Shown: piece by piece, positions 26,390 through 34,847 of the stretch
How positions within the stretch are numbered: the first letter of the stretch is position 1
How the letters are laid out: each line of letters begins with the position of its first letter
The notes under the pieces: model-generated
What the model was told of the DNA's origin: nothing
Seen by the model: only the letters and a program-made list of their open reading frames with translations
The model's database searches: none
Program-made: the position numbers and the translations under genes
NCBI GenBank assembly: GCA_963754535.1
Contig: CAVWGG010000014.1
Location: 156,095 to 220,094 of the forward strand
Direction of reading: 5' to 3'
DNA: 64,000 nucleotides
Source: RPQJ01 sp963754535
GTDB taxonomy: Bacteria > Pseudomonadota > Gammaproteobacteria > Steroidobacterales > Steroidobacteraceae

Positions 26390-26890
26390 TCATTCCTTCA
26401 CCAGGCTGCGGATCATGTCGGCGTACCTGGCTTCGTCGCCCGGCTTGTAGCCCTGGTGGACGTAGCGCACCTGGCCTTTGCGATCGACGAAGACCGTGCT
26501 TGGCATGCCTTCGACGCCGAAGCTGCCGGCCACCGTGCTGTCCGTATCGAAGAGGATGGGAAAGGTGACAGGCATGCCCTTGAGCCACGTCACCGCCGCT
26601 GCGCTGTCAGGCTCGACGTTCACCCCCAGCAGGGTGAATCCGAGCGGTTCGTACTTCGTGCTCAGCTGGGCGAGCAGCGGCATTTCCTGCCGGCAGGGAC
26701 CGCACCAGGTCGCCCAGAAATTGATCATCACGACCTGGCCCTTGAGGTCGGCAAGTCGAACCTTGCCGCCGTCGCGTGCGGTGAGCGAAAAGTCGGGTGC
26801 GGCCGAACCCGGAGTGGCCGCGGCCACGGCGATGCCCGGCAAAGACAGCGAGAGACAGCAGGCGAGCAGCAGGCGGCGTGCACTATTCAT
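26390..26890 (-). CDS. TlpA-like periplasmic thioredoxin
   Basis: 166 residues with a signal peptide ending GIAVAAATP. Redoxin/AhpC-TSA fold with active site WATWCGPC near residue 61 and the cis-Pro segment VEGMPSTVFVDR. A periplasmic disulfide reductase of this kind commonly keeps haem-binding Cys-x-x-Cys-His sites reduced before haem attachment, which would suit the haem c proteins encoded on both wings of this locus. Nine bases follow the upstream barrel gene's stop. A second TlpA is encoded at 39,071. Confidence 0.9.
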   Translation of the reverse strand: MNSARRLLLACCLSLSLPGIAVAAATPGSAAPDFSLTARDGGKVRLADLKGQVVMINFWATWCGPCRQEMPLLAQLSTKYEPLGFTLLGVNVEPDSAAAVTWLKGMPVTFPILFDTDSTVAGSFGVEGMPSTVFVDRKGQVRYVHQGYKPGDEARYADMIRSLVKE

Positions 26891-26899
26891 GGCCTTTCC

Positions 26900-27580
26900 T
26901 CAGAAGAACGCAGTGACGCCGAACCCGACCTGCAGGTTCTGCGTGAGCTTGTTCTCGCCCAGCAGGTCGCTCTCGAACATGTGGTCACGCACGTCGAGGT
27001 GGACGGCGATCCAGTCGTTCGCGAGCACGCGCAGGCCTGCGCCGAGCGCCACGGTGAAGTGGTCGTCGCCCGCGAAGTTCGTGCTGCCTGCGCCGAGCGT
27101 GAAGTACACGGCGCTCGGCATCGCGCGCTTGCCGCCGAAGAACACTTCGCCCGGCAGCGCGTTCCAGCCGAGGGCGAGGTCGTAGTAGGTGAACTGGCGC
27201 TCGCTGTCGGTCAGGAGCTCCGCGGCGCCGCTCAGGTCCTCGTAGCTGGTCTTGCCGGCCTTCGACGATCCGACCGTGGCCTCTGCAAACAGGTCCTCTG
27301 TGAAGTGATAGGCGATGCGGCCGCCGTACAGCAGGCTCGAGCCGAAATCTTCGATGCTGACCGTGCCGACGAAGAGTCCGGCTTCGAAGTTCTCCGTGTC
27401 GAGGCCTGCAGGCTCGACTTCACGCCGTTTCACGGCAGGCTCGACGACCTGCGGCTGCTGCGCAGGCAGCGCCGACGGATCGCTCGCCGGTTGCCCGGCC
27501 GATTGCGCGGCCGCGCTGCCCGGCAACGCCGCAACGGCGGCCAGTGCCGTCAGAAGAAATACGTGAAGGCCACGGTCCAT
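26900..27580 (-). CDS. Outer-membrane beta-barrel protein
   Basis: 226 residues, signal peptide ending SAAAQS, then a Pro/Gln-rich linker and an eight-strand-like barrel ending FGVTAFF. The segment AGLFVGTVSIEDFGSSLLYGGR followed by FAEATVG fits the small beta-barrel family found beside gliding/TonB-like clusters (TIGR04565-like). Its start lies 31 bases inside the end of the preceding barrel gene, so translation is probably coupled. Likely an outer-membrane part of the complex encoded by this locus. Confidence 0.75.
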   Translation of the reverse strand: MDRGLHVFLLTALAAVAALPGSAAAQSAGQPASDPSALPAQQPQVVEPAVKRREVEPAGLDTENFEAGLFVGTVSIEDFGSSLLYGGRIAYHFTEDLFAEATVGSSKAGKTSYEDLSGAAELLTDSERQFTYYDLALGWNALPGEVFFGGKRAMPSAVYFTLGAGSTNFAGDDHFTVALGAGLRVLANDWIAVHLDVRDHMFESDLLGENKLTQNLQVGFGVTAFF

Positions 27581-28308
27581 TCGTCGATCTCCTCATTCTC
27601 GTCGCGGCTCGTGAACACGACGTAGCTGCGGTACTCCGCCTGCAGCAGGAAGCGGTTGGTCAGGAAGCCGCGCAGGCCGAGGCCGGCGTAGGCGGTGGTG
27701 TCGGTGCGGTCGTCGGCCTGCACCAGGGTGGCCTTGGGCGAAATCGTCATCACGCCGCCGCCGATGCCGACGAAGGGCGACACGCGCCATTGCGGCATGA
27801 ACACGTGGGCGATGCCGGCCGTGCCGAGCCAGCCGTTCGAGAAGTTGCCCAACAGCTGATTGACGTCGGCCCGGACCAGCAGGTTTGGCGTGAGCGCATA
27901 GGCGCCCGCGACGGAAACCACGTTGGCGCCGCCGAAGTCACCGGTGCCGAGGCCGACTTCCCAGTGGTGTTCGGTGCGCGCTTCGGGCTTCGGCCCGGCC
28001 ACCTGGACGGGGGCGCCGCCCGGCGTGAGCGTGCGTTCGAGCTGGGAGCGATGCACCCAGCCCTCGCGGCCGTTGCCGGTGCGCACCTTGATCCAGTCGG
28101 TGCGCTGGCGCAGCAACTCGATCGTCGCATTGCGCTCGACGGAGTACGTGGCGGGAAAGCCACGTCCCGGGCCGCTGCGCAGGTCTGCGAACGCGTCCTG
28201 GACGACCACCGTCGCCGGCTCCTTGTCGGCACGCGCGTGCGCAGGCGGGCTCGCGGCGCAGAGCGCGAGACAGCAGGCGAGCAATGGTCTGAAGCCGAGT
28301 CCGTTCAA
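27550..28308 (-). CDS. Outer-membrane barrel with N-terminal SH3-like domain
   Basis: 252 residues from a TTG at 28308 that overlaps the upstream stop as TTGA; no in-frame ATG gives a signal peptide. LLACCLALCAASPPAHA is the signal. A bacterial SH3 domain follows (ADLRSGPGRGFPATYSV, TDWIKVRTGNGREGWVHRSQL, roughly residues 38-90), then a barrel ending VAFTYFF. SH3 domains of this class bind peptidoglycan or proteins, so this protein may tie the barrel to the cell wall. It pairs with the following barrel gene, which it overlaps by 31 bases. Confidence 0.78.
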   Translation of the reverse strand: MNGLGFRPLLACCLALCAASPPAHARADKEPATVVVQDAFADLRSGPGRGFPATYSVERNATIELLRQRTDWIKVRTGNGREGWVHRSQLERTLTPGGAPVQVAGPKPEARTEHHWEVGLGTGDFGGANVVSVAGAYALTPNLLVRADVNQLLGNFSNGWLGTAGIAHVFMPQWRVSPFVGIGGGVMTISPKATLVQADDRTDTTAYAGLGLRGFLTNRFLLQAEYRSYVVFTSRDENEEIDEWTVAFTYFF

Positions 28309-30962
28309 TTCAGCGGCGCCGCAAATGGGTCGTTGAAGTATTGGGCACCGATGTCGGTCCATTCCGAGACGAGCTTCAACTCCACGGGTGTCAGTCGACC
28401 CGCGTGGGTGCCGCCGGGCGCAAACAATGAGAAGAACGTCACAGAGCCGTTCGCGTCGCCCGCACGCAGTGACGGCGCCACCGGCACGGTCGAGAACTGT
28501 GGCAGGCCCGTCACCGGGTCGATGCCGGTCTGCACCAGCCGGTCCTGCAGCGTGCCGTTGACCACTTCCTGTTCGGCGTCGGTGGCCAGCAGTTCGCGGT
28601 ACGCCTGGAACTGCGTGGGCACGTCGGTCGCCGGCCCGTCGGTCAGTTCGAGTTGCGCGGCAGGGACCCGTGCCGAGCCGTCGGCAGCGCGCGCCGAATG
28701 GCACGCCACGCACGTATCGTCACGCAGCACGGTTCCGTCGGCGGCCAGCGTCACGCGCGGCTTGCTCCACAGCGGGTGGAGGTGCCGCTCGTAGTGGATC
28801 GTGATGCGACAGCCGGCACGCCAGCTCGTCACGCAATCCGGCGAGGTCGGCGCCGGGGTGGTCAGGTCCGCATAGTCGTACGCGAACGAAGCATCCGGAG
28901 CGCGGCCGGAGGCGACCGGGTCGGTCCAGACGTCGGCAAACCGGATCGACGTACTCGGCTCGAGGTCGGCGCAGTCCGTCTGGCAGCTGATGCGCGCGCG
29001 CACCTGGGCCATCGTTTCACCGAAGTCCGCGAAGAACGCCGGGTTGGTGTTCGGGAACGGCACGCCCGTGCCCGGTGCGCCGGTGTTGGCTGCGGCAAAC
29101 AGGTTGTCCCGGCCGTGCGAATCATCGCGTGTCGCCACGTGGCAGCCGTTGCACTTCAGTTCCTGTCCCGCGCGCAACTGCAGCCAGTTGTCGTGCCGGC
29201 CGCCGATGCGGCGTCCGTTTGCGTCGAGCACCGAGATCGCGAACGCCACGTCGGCAGGGACCTTGATGCGGACCGAGCCGTCCGGTTCCACCGGAGCGTA
29301 GCCGAGGATCTCGCGCATGCCGAACGCTCGGGTAACCCCGAAGGCACTGCCGTCGAAATCGCGCACGTCGTCGTCCGGAATGCTGACCGCCTTCTCGATG
29401 CGCACGAAACGCGCCGGCCGCGCGGCCGCGAGCGTGCTGGCGGGATCACGCACCACGGCGATGCCGCCCGGTGCCGTGTCGGTGCCGGCGATGTCGTAGA
29501 CGCTGCGGACGTCGAGCAAGCCCACGCCCTCGGCCTCGAGATCGGCATCGAAGTCGACGCCGGCCACCGGATCGAGCACGACGGCCGGCAGGGCGCGCGG
29601 CTGCAACGCGACGATGTCGGTGAACAGCGTGCCTTCCACGGGGCTCGAGACCGGGAGCTGCGTCTTCTGCGAGGGATCGTAGATCCACACGCCATACAGG
29701 GGAGCTGCGGTGGACGTCGCGCCAGCCGCGAGGCGGTCCGCCGTGCACGGCACGATCTGTGCGGTCGCGGACGCCGTCGTCGTTTCCAGCAACCGGCACT
29801 GCGTCCAGGTGAGCAGGATGCGGCCCGTGCCGTCCTGCAGGGGGAATGCCGCGTTGTAACGGCCGCCGGGCGACGGGCCCTCGACTGTGCGTACGTCATT
29901 GATGGTGGCTGCCACCTGTGCCGGGCCCGTCAGCACGCCGCGGTTCGGCAGTGTCGGCTGGGTGATCTCGACGAAGTTCGCGGTGTCCACTTCCAGCAAC
30001 TGGCCGCCGAGGTCCGGCGCCGCGAACGGTTGCATACGCACGAGCAGCTTGCCGTTCGCCATCGGCCGCGGATCGAGGAAGTGCACGTCCTCGCCGTTGG
30101 TGCCGGTTGCGTGGCTGCGCGCTCCGTAGAGCAACTGCAGGTCGCTGCCATCGGGACGCATCGTGTACAGGCTGATCTCGTCGTGACCGGGAGCATTGTC
30201 CCAGCGGCTGAACACCACGCGACCGTCCTGCAGCACGGCGGGATCGAGGTCGTGGCTCTGGTTGAACGAGACCTGCCGGATGCCCGAGCCGTCCGCATTC
30301 ATCACGTGCAGCACGAAGGCGTGTTCGTCGTCGTTTTCGTCCTGCGCGGCGAACTGCGGCTTGCCCTCGTCGAGCAGGATCGCCTTGGCCTGCCGCTGCC
30401 GCGTCGACGAGAACACGATCCGTCCGTCCGGCAGGTAATGCGGCGCGACGTCGTCGCCTTCGCGCGCCGTCGTGTCGGACGTGAACACCCGCCGCAGCAG
30501 CTGTGCGTCGAGGTCGTATTCCCAGATGTCCCAGGTGGGTTGTTCGTCGGGCGAGGCGCCGACGATGTTCGGTTCTCTCAGCGCGAACACCAGCCTGCGC
30601 CCGTCGTACGACGGCTCGACGTCGCGAACGTCACCGAGTCCCCTGGTGATCGCGGCGGTGAGATTGCGCTCGGCCGAGGACGGCGAGGCCCGGTCCCGCA
30701 GATAGAGGTCGGCACCCGGCTGGAACGGCAGCAGTTCGCGCACGTCGGGCGCGGGGGCGTTGGCGGTCGGCACCGGGCGCTTGACGTAAGCAATCGGGAA
30801 ATCGAGAACGACCGGATCCGGTGACTGACCGCCGCCGGGGCTGGCGCCACTGCCGCCGTCGCTGCTCGTGCACGCGGAGATCGCGGCCACGGCGAGCAGC
30901 AGGCACATTGATTTCCACTGTTGCGAGCGACCGCGTGCGGTCGCTGCCAGACGTACTGCCAT
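28305..30962 (-). CDS. HzsA-like dihaem c lipoprotein with TolB/WD40-type propeller
   Basis: 885 residues from the ATG at 30962; upstream in-frame sequence reads through the divergent promoter and gene and is rejected. Lipoprotein signal ending AISAC. The first ~330 residues are PD40/TolB-like blades (EPSYDGRRLVFALRE, HYLPDGRIVFSSTRQ, VLQDGRVVFSRWD). Two haem c sites are visible: CNGCH at 604-608 and CVACH at 751-755. The architecture matches proteins annotated as hydrazine-synthase-alpha-like (HzsA); there is no reason to expect anammox chemistry here because the other hydrazine synthase subunits are absent. Probably a periplasmic or surface electron-transfer protein. It heads the minus-strand operon. 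Confidence 0.82.
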   Translation of the reverse strand: MAVRLAATARGRSQQWKSMCLLLAVAAISACTSSDGGSGASPGGGQSPDPVVLDFPIAYVKRPVPTANAPAPDVRELLPFQPGADLYLRDRASPSSAERNLTAAITRGLGDVRDVEPSYDGRRLVFALREPNIVGASPDEQPTWDIWEYDLDAQLLRRVFTSDTTAREGDDVAPHYLPDGRIVFSSTRQRQAKAILLDEGKPQFAAQDENDDEHAFVLHVMNADGSGIRQVSFNQSHDLDPAVLQDGRVVFSRWDNAPGHDEISLYTMRPDGSDLQLLYGARSHATGTNGEDVHFLDPRPMANGKLLVRMQPFAAPDLGGQLLEVDTANFVEITQPTLPNRGVLTGPAQVAATINDVRTVEGPSPGGRYNAAFPLQDGTGRILLTWTQCRLLETTTASATAQIVPCTADRLAAGATSTAAPLYGVWIYDPSQKTQLPVSSPVEGTLFTDIVALQPRALPAVVLDPVAGVDFDADLEAEGVGLLDVRSVYDIAGTDTAPGGIAVVRDPASTLAAARPARFVRIEKAVSIPDDDVRDFDGSAFGVTRAFGMREILGYAPVEPDGSVRIKVPADVAFAISVLDANGRRIGGRHDNWLQLRAGQELKCNGCHVATRDDSHGRDNLFAAANTGAPGTGVPFPNTNPAFFADFGETMAQVRARISCQTDCADLEPSTSIRFADVWTDPVASGRAPDASFAYDYADLTTPAPTSPDCVTSWRAGCRITIHYERHLHPLWSKPRVTLAADGTVLRDDTCVACHSARAADGSARVPAAQLELTDGPATDVPTQFQAYRELLATDAEQEVVNGTLQDRLVQTGIDPVTGLPQFSTVPVAPSLRAGDANGSVTFFSLFAPGGTHAGRLTPVELKLVSEWTDIGAQYFNDPFAAPLN

Positions 30963-31157
30963 CGCTTTTTCCTCGCGGCGATCCTGTGCGTCCTGCCGCC
31001 GCGCAGGCGTGTTCTCGCATAAGCGGCCGCACATGTACGTTTTGGCCGCCCGTTGTGTGAGCGTCCTCTCACAAACGAGAACGCCACTTTGCACGAACCG
31101 CCCGCAGGCCACAGATTCCGTCGCCACGGTGGCCGTCGGCTGCCGAAGGGAGGGTGG
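30963..31157. promoter_or_regulatory. Divergent promoter region between the two wings of the haem/TonB-like locus
   Basis: 195 bases separate the outward-facing HzsA-like and monohaem genes, so both wings must be transcribed from here. It contains a small inverted repeat (gtgag-cgtcct-ctcac near 31057-31072). I could not pick confident -35/-10 boxes, and no riboswitch consensus is present in this spacer. Confidence 0.5.
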
Positions 31158-32351
31158 ATGCCACAGACCAGCACGTCGAACGCCCGCGGTGCGCGCAGCC
31201 TGCGCAGTGCGTTCGTGAGCCTGATCCTCGTGGCCGTCACGCTGCTGCCGGCTGCGGCGCAGGCGGACGCGCGGTCGCAGGCGAAGCGCCTCCACGACAG
31301 GCTGGCGGGGGTCCCGCCCACCGAGGCCGTGCTCACCTCGATGGCCAACGATATCGCGGCCGGTCGCGCGACCGACGCCGCCAACACGGCCATGCAGCAC
31401 CGGGCGTTCTACGACGTCACGCTCAAGAACTTTGCGATGCCCTGGACCAACCGCGACCAGACGGTCTTTGCGCCGCTCAACGACTACGTGGCGACCGTCA
31501 TCGGCATGGTGCGAGACGACGTCGCCTTCGACCGTGTGCTCTACGACGACATCCTGTACGTGGGGCGCAACGGCTCCGGCGTGCCGGGCTATTCGGCAGC
31601 GAATAACGACCATTACGCCGCGCTCGAGTCGCAGGGTGTCAGCCTCAAGGACAACCTGGTGCAGACGACACAGTCGTCGGCCAGCGGCATTCCCGCCGAG
31701 GCGACGGCGGGCGTATTGACCACGCGCGCCGCGGCGCAGGCGTTCTTCATCGCCGGCACCAATCGCGCGATGTTCCGCTACACGCTGATGAACCACCTCT
31801 GCACCGACCTGGAACAGGTGCAGGACACCACGCGCCCGCCGGACCGCATCCGGCAGGACGTGAGCCGCAGCCCGGGTGGTGACAGCCGCATCTTCCTCAA
31901 CAACTGCATCGCCTGCCACTCGGGCATGGACCCGATGACGCAGGCATTCGCGTACTACGACTACGACGAGACCGCCGGACGCCTGCTCTATACGCAGGGC
32001 ATCGTGCGGCCGAAGTACTTTCACAACAAGGACACGTTCCCTGCGGGCTACTCCACGCCGGACGACGCGTGGGACAACTACTGGCGCAAGGGTCGCAATT
32101 CGCTGCTCGGTTGGGACGGTTCGCTGCCGGGCAGGGGCGCGGGCGCGAAGTCGCTCGGGCGCGAGCTCGCGCACAGCGATGCGTTCGCCTCCTGCCAGGT
32201 GCAGAAGGTATTCAAGAACGTCTGCTTCCGCAGCCCAAGCGATGCACAGGACCGTGAGCGCGTTCAGGCGATGACCGCGAGCTTCAAGGCCAACGGCTAC
32301 CAGCTGAAGCGCGTCTTCGCCGAAGCGGCCACTTACTGCATGGGCGAGTGA
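31158..32351 (+). CDS. Secreted monohaem c-type protein
   Basis: 397 residues from the ATG at 31158, which follows GGAGGG; upstream in-frame sequence lies in the promoter. Signal peptide SLILVAVTLLPAAAQA. One haem c site, CIACH, at residues 250-254, followed by SGMDPMTQAFAYYDYDE. Extra cysteines near the C-terminus (FASCQVQKVFKNVCF, ATYCMGE) may form disulfides. I cannot assign a named family with certainty; similar proteins accompany LamG/DUF1501 genes. First gene of the plus wing, 10 bases before the LamG lipoprotein. Probably an electron-transfer partner of the other haem proteins. Confidence 0.75.
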   Translation: MPQTSTSNARGARSLRSAFVSLILVAVTLLPAAAQADARSQAKRLHDRLAGVPPTEAVLTSMANDIAAGRATDAANTAMQHRAFYDVTLKNFAMPWTNRDQTVFAPLNDYVATVIGMVRDDVAFDRVLYDDILYVGRNGSGVPGYSAANNDHYAALESQGVSLKDNLVQTTQSSASGIPAEATAGVLTTRAAAQAFFIAGTNRAMFRYTLMNHLCTDLEQVQDTTRPPDRIRQDVSRSPGGDSRIFLNNCIACHSGMDPMTQAFAYYDYDETAGRLLYTQGIVRPKYFHNKDTFPAGYSTPDDAWDNYWRKGRNSLLGWDGSLPGRGAGAKSLGRELAHSDAFASCQVQKVFKNVCFRSPSDAQDRERVQAMTASFKANGYQLKRVFAEAATYCMGE

Positions 32352-32361
32352 AGGAAGACAC

Positions 32362-34821
32362 ATGGAACACACGATCATGCGTCTCGCCTCAAAGGTCCGT
32401 GGACTGGCCATCGTCGCGTGTGCGCTCGCACTGGGTGCGTGCGGTGGCGGCGCCAAGACGGTGGAAAACCCGTTGACGTCCGGCGGCTCAGCGCCGACCT
32501 ACAGCGGTCCCGCACCGGCCACGGCCGACGTGCAGGCGTTCAAGATCAACGTCTGGGACAACCTGAAGGCGGGCAACCGCTGCGGGCAGTGCCACGTGGC
32601 CGGCGGGCAGGCGCCCGAGTTCGTGCGCCAGGACGACGTGAACCTGGCCTATGCCGCGGCCAACGGGATCGTGACGCTTGCGTCGCCGCGCGATTCACGC
32701 ATGGTCCAGAAGGTGGCGGGCGGGCATAACTGCTGGCTGGCCAGCAACGACGCCTGTGCCGACATCCTGACGACGTGGATCACGGCCTGGGCCGGCGCGA
32801 CTGCGGGCGGCGGCACGACCGGCGTCGTGCTGAAGGCGCCGCCGATCATGGATCCGGGTGCCAGCAAGAGCTTCCCGTCGTCGCCGGCACTGTTCGCGTC
32901 GACGGTCCATCCGCTCGTCGAGCAGTACTGTTCACGCTGCCATACGTCGACCGCAGCCGCCGCTCAGTCACCATACTTCGCCTCGGGCGACGTCGACGAG
33001 GCGTATGCGGCGGTGAAGACCAAGATCAACCTCGACCAGCCCGCGCTGTCACGGCTGGTCGTGCGACTGCGCACCGAGTTCCACAACTGCTGGAGCGACT
33101 GCGCGTCGAACGCGAGCACGCTGGAGGCCGCGATCCAGGCGTTCGCGAACCAGGTGCCGGCGACGCAGGTGGATGCCGCGCTCGTATTCTCGAAGGCGCT
33201 GCGGATTCCTGACGGTCTGGTCGCGAGCGGCGGCAACCGTTACAGCGGCAACATGATCGGGCTCTGGGAATTCAAGACCGGCCGCGGCTCGATCGCGTAC
33301 GACACCAGCGGCGTCGAGCCCGCGCTCAACTTGAACCTCTCGGGCGACGTGTCGTGGGTGGGTGGCTGGGGCCTCAACGTGCGCAGCGGCAAGGCACAGG
33401 GGTCGACCACCGCGAGCCGCAAGCTGCACGACCTGATCGGGGCCACGGGCGAGTACACCATCGAAGCCTGGGTCGCCCCCGGCAACGTCGCGCAGGAAGA
33501 CGCGCGCATCGTGTCGTATTCGGGCGGCACGACGACTCGCAACTTCATGCTCGGGCAGACGCTCTACAGCTACGACTTCTACAACCGTTCGACCCGCACC
33601 AACGTCGCGGGCGATCCGAAGCTCACCACGGCGGCCGCCGATGAGGACCTGCAGGCGACGCTGCAGCACGTCGTCGCGACCTTCGATCCGGTCCGTGGCC
33701 GGCGCATCTACGTCAACGGCGTGTTCACGGGCGACGCGGACCCGGCGTCCGGCGGCGCGATCTCCGACTGGGACGACACTTTTGCATTCGTGCTCGGCAA
33801 CGAGGTCTCGGGCGATCGCCAGTTCCAGGGCGTGTTCCGGCTGGTGGCCGTCTACAACCGGGTGCTCACCGACGCGCAGATCCAGACGAACTTCACGGCC
33901 GGCGTGGGCGAGAAGTTCTACCTGCTGTTCTCGATCAGCCACCTGGTCGACGTGCCGCAGGCCTACATCCTGTTCGAAGTCAGCCAGTTCGATTCGTACA
34001 GCTACCTGTTCGACAAGCCGACGTTCGTCAGCCTCGACCCGACGGCCAAGCCGGGTTCGATCCCGATCGCCGGCCTGCGAATCGGCATCAACGGCACGGA
34101 AGCACCCGTGGGCCAGGCTTACCGCACGCTGGACACCGCTATCAGCGATTCGCAGTACGGGCCGCTGGGCCAGCCGCTGGCAAACGTCGGCACCGTCATC
34201 GCGCTGGAGAAGGGACCGGACACGGACGAGTTCTTCCTGACTTTCGACGTGCTCGGCACGCACCGGAACGTGCGTCTCGATCCGGTGCCATTGGCCCCGG
34301 CACCTCCCGCAGACGTGCAACGGCCGTCGGACGTCGGGTTGCGCGTGTTCGACGAACTCAACGCGACGATGGCAGAGCTGACTGAAATCAGTCCCCAGGA
34401 TCCGGCGGTGGCCGCCACCTACGCGACGATCAAGCAGGCGCTGCCCACGGTGGAGACGATCGACACGTTCGTGTCGGCGCATCCGGTCGCGGTGGCACAG
34501 CTCTCGATCCAGTACTGCAATGCCCTGGTGGAAAGCCCGACGGCGCGTGCGCAGTACTTCCCCGGCTTCGACTTCACGGCCGCGCCCGCGACCGCTTTTG
34601 CACCGGCAGGTCGCGCGATCGTGCTCGACTCGCTGGTGGGACGCATGTTGCGAACCAACGTCGCGACCGAACCTGACGCCGCGGGCGTGCGCAGCGACCT
34701 CGACGCGCTGATCACGCGGCTCTCGAGTTGTGGCGGCTCCTGCGCCGCGGATCGAACCAAGACCGTCGTCAAGGCCAGCTGCGCCGCGTTGCTCGGCAGC
34801 GCCGCAACGCTGTTGCACTGA
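32362..34821 (+). CDS. Dihaem c LamG-domain lipoprotein
   Basis: 819 residues, ATG at 32362 behind GAAGGA. Lipoprotein signal with Cys27 (LALGACGGG). Two haem c sites, CGQCH (74-78) and CSRCH (190-194), each followed by a similar ~90-residue segment (APEFVRQDDVNLAYAA / SPYFASGDVDEAYAA), indicating a duplicated cytochrome domain. A concanavalin-like LamG domain follows at roughly 300-500 (GEYTIEAWVAPGN, RRIYVNGVFTG), then a long C-terminal region of unknown type. LamG domains bind glycans or proteins, so this looks like a surface-exposed electron carrier or anchor. It sits between the monohaem and DUF1501 genes. Confidence 0.8.
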   Translation: MEHTIMRLASKVRGLAIVACALALGACGGGAKTVENPLTSGGSAPTYSGPAPATADVQAFKINVWDNLKAGNRCGQCHVAGGQAPEFVRQDDVNLAYAAANGIVTLASPRDSRMVQKVAGGHNCWLASNDACADILTTWITAWAGATAGGGTTGVVLKAPPIMDPGASKSFPSSPALFASTVHPLVEQYCSRCHTSTAAAAQSPYFASGDVDEAYAAVKTKINLDQPALSRLVVRLRTEFHNCWSDCASNASTLEAAIQAFANQVPATQVDAALVFSKALRIPDGLVASGGNRYSGNMIGLWEFKTGRGSIAYDTSGVEPALNLNLSGDVSWVGGWGLNVRSGKAQGSTTASRKLHDLIGATGEYTIEAWVAPGNVAQEDARIVSYSGGTTTRNFMLGQTLYSYDFYNRSTRTNVAGDPKLTTAAADEDLQATLQHVVATFDPVRGRRIYVNGVFTGDADPASGGAISDWDDTFAFVLGNEVSGDRQFQGVFRLVAVYNRVLTDAQIQTNFTAGVGEKFYLLFSISHLVDVPQAYILFEVSQFDSYSYLFDKPTFVSLDPTAKPGSIPIAGLRIGINGTEAPVGQAYRTLDTAISDSQYGPLGQPLANVGTVIALEKGPDTDEFFLTFDVLGTHRNVRLDPVPLAPAPPADVQRPSDVGLRVFDELNATMAELTEISPQDPAVAATYATIKQALPTVETIDTFVSAHPVAVAQLSIQYCNALVESPTARAQYFPGFDFTAAPATAFAPAGRAIVLDSLVGRMLRTNVATEPDAAGVRSDLDALITRLSSCGGSCAADRTKTVVKASCAALLGSAATLLH

Positions 34822-34847
34822 TCGCCGGCCGCAGCCAAGGACGAACC

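Noticed and set aside
26900..28308. One gene split by a frameshift (two barrels)
   Set aside because: Each has its own signal peptide and barrel C-terminus; the 31-base overlap is genuine.
28305..30962. Hydrazine synthase (anammox) assignment
   Set aside because: Only the propeller and two haem sites match the HzsA-like superfamily; no beta/gamma subunits or anammox genes are present.
30963..32456. N-terminal extension of the HzsA-like gene
   Set aside because: Reads antisense through the divergent monohaem gene; the ATG at 30962 starts a proper lipoprotein signal.
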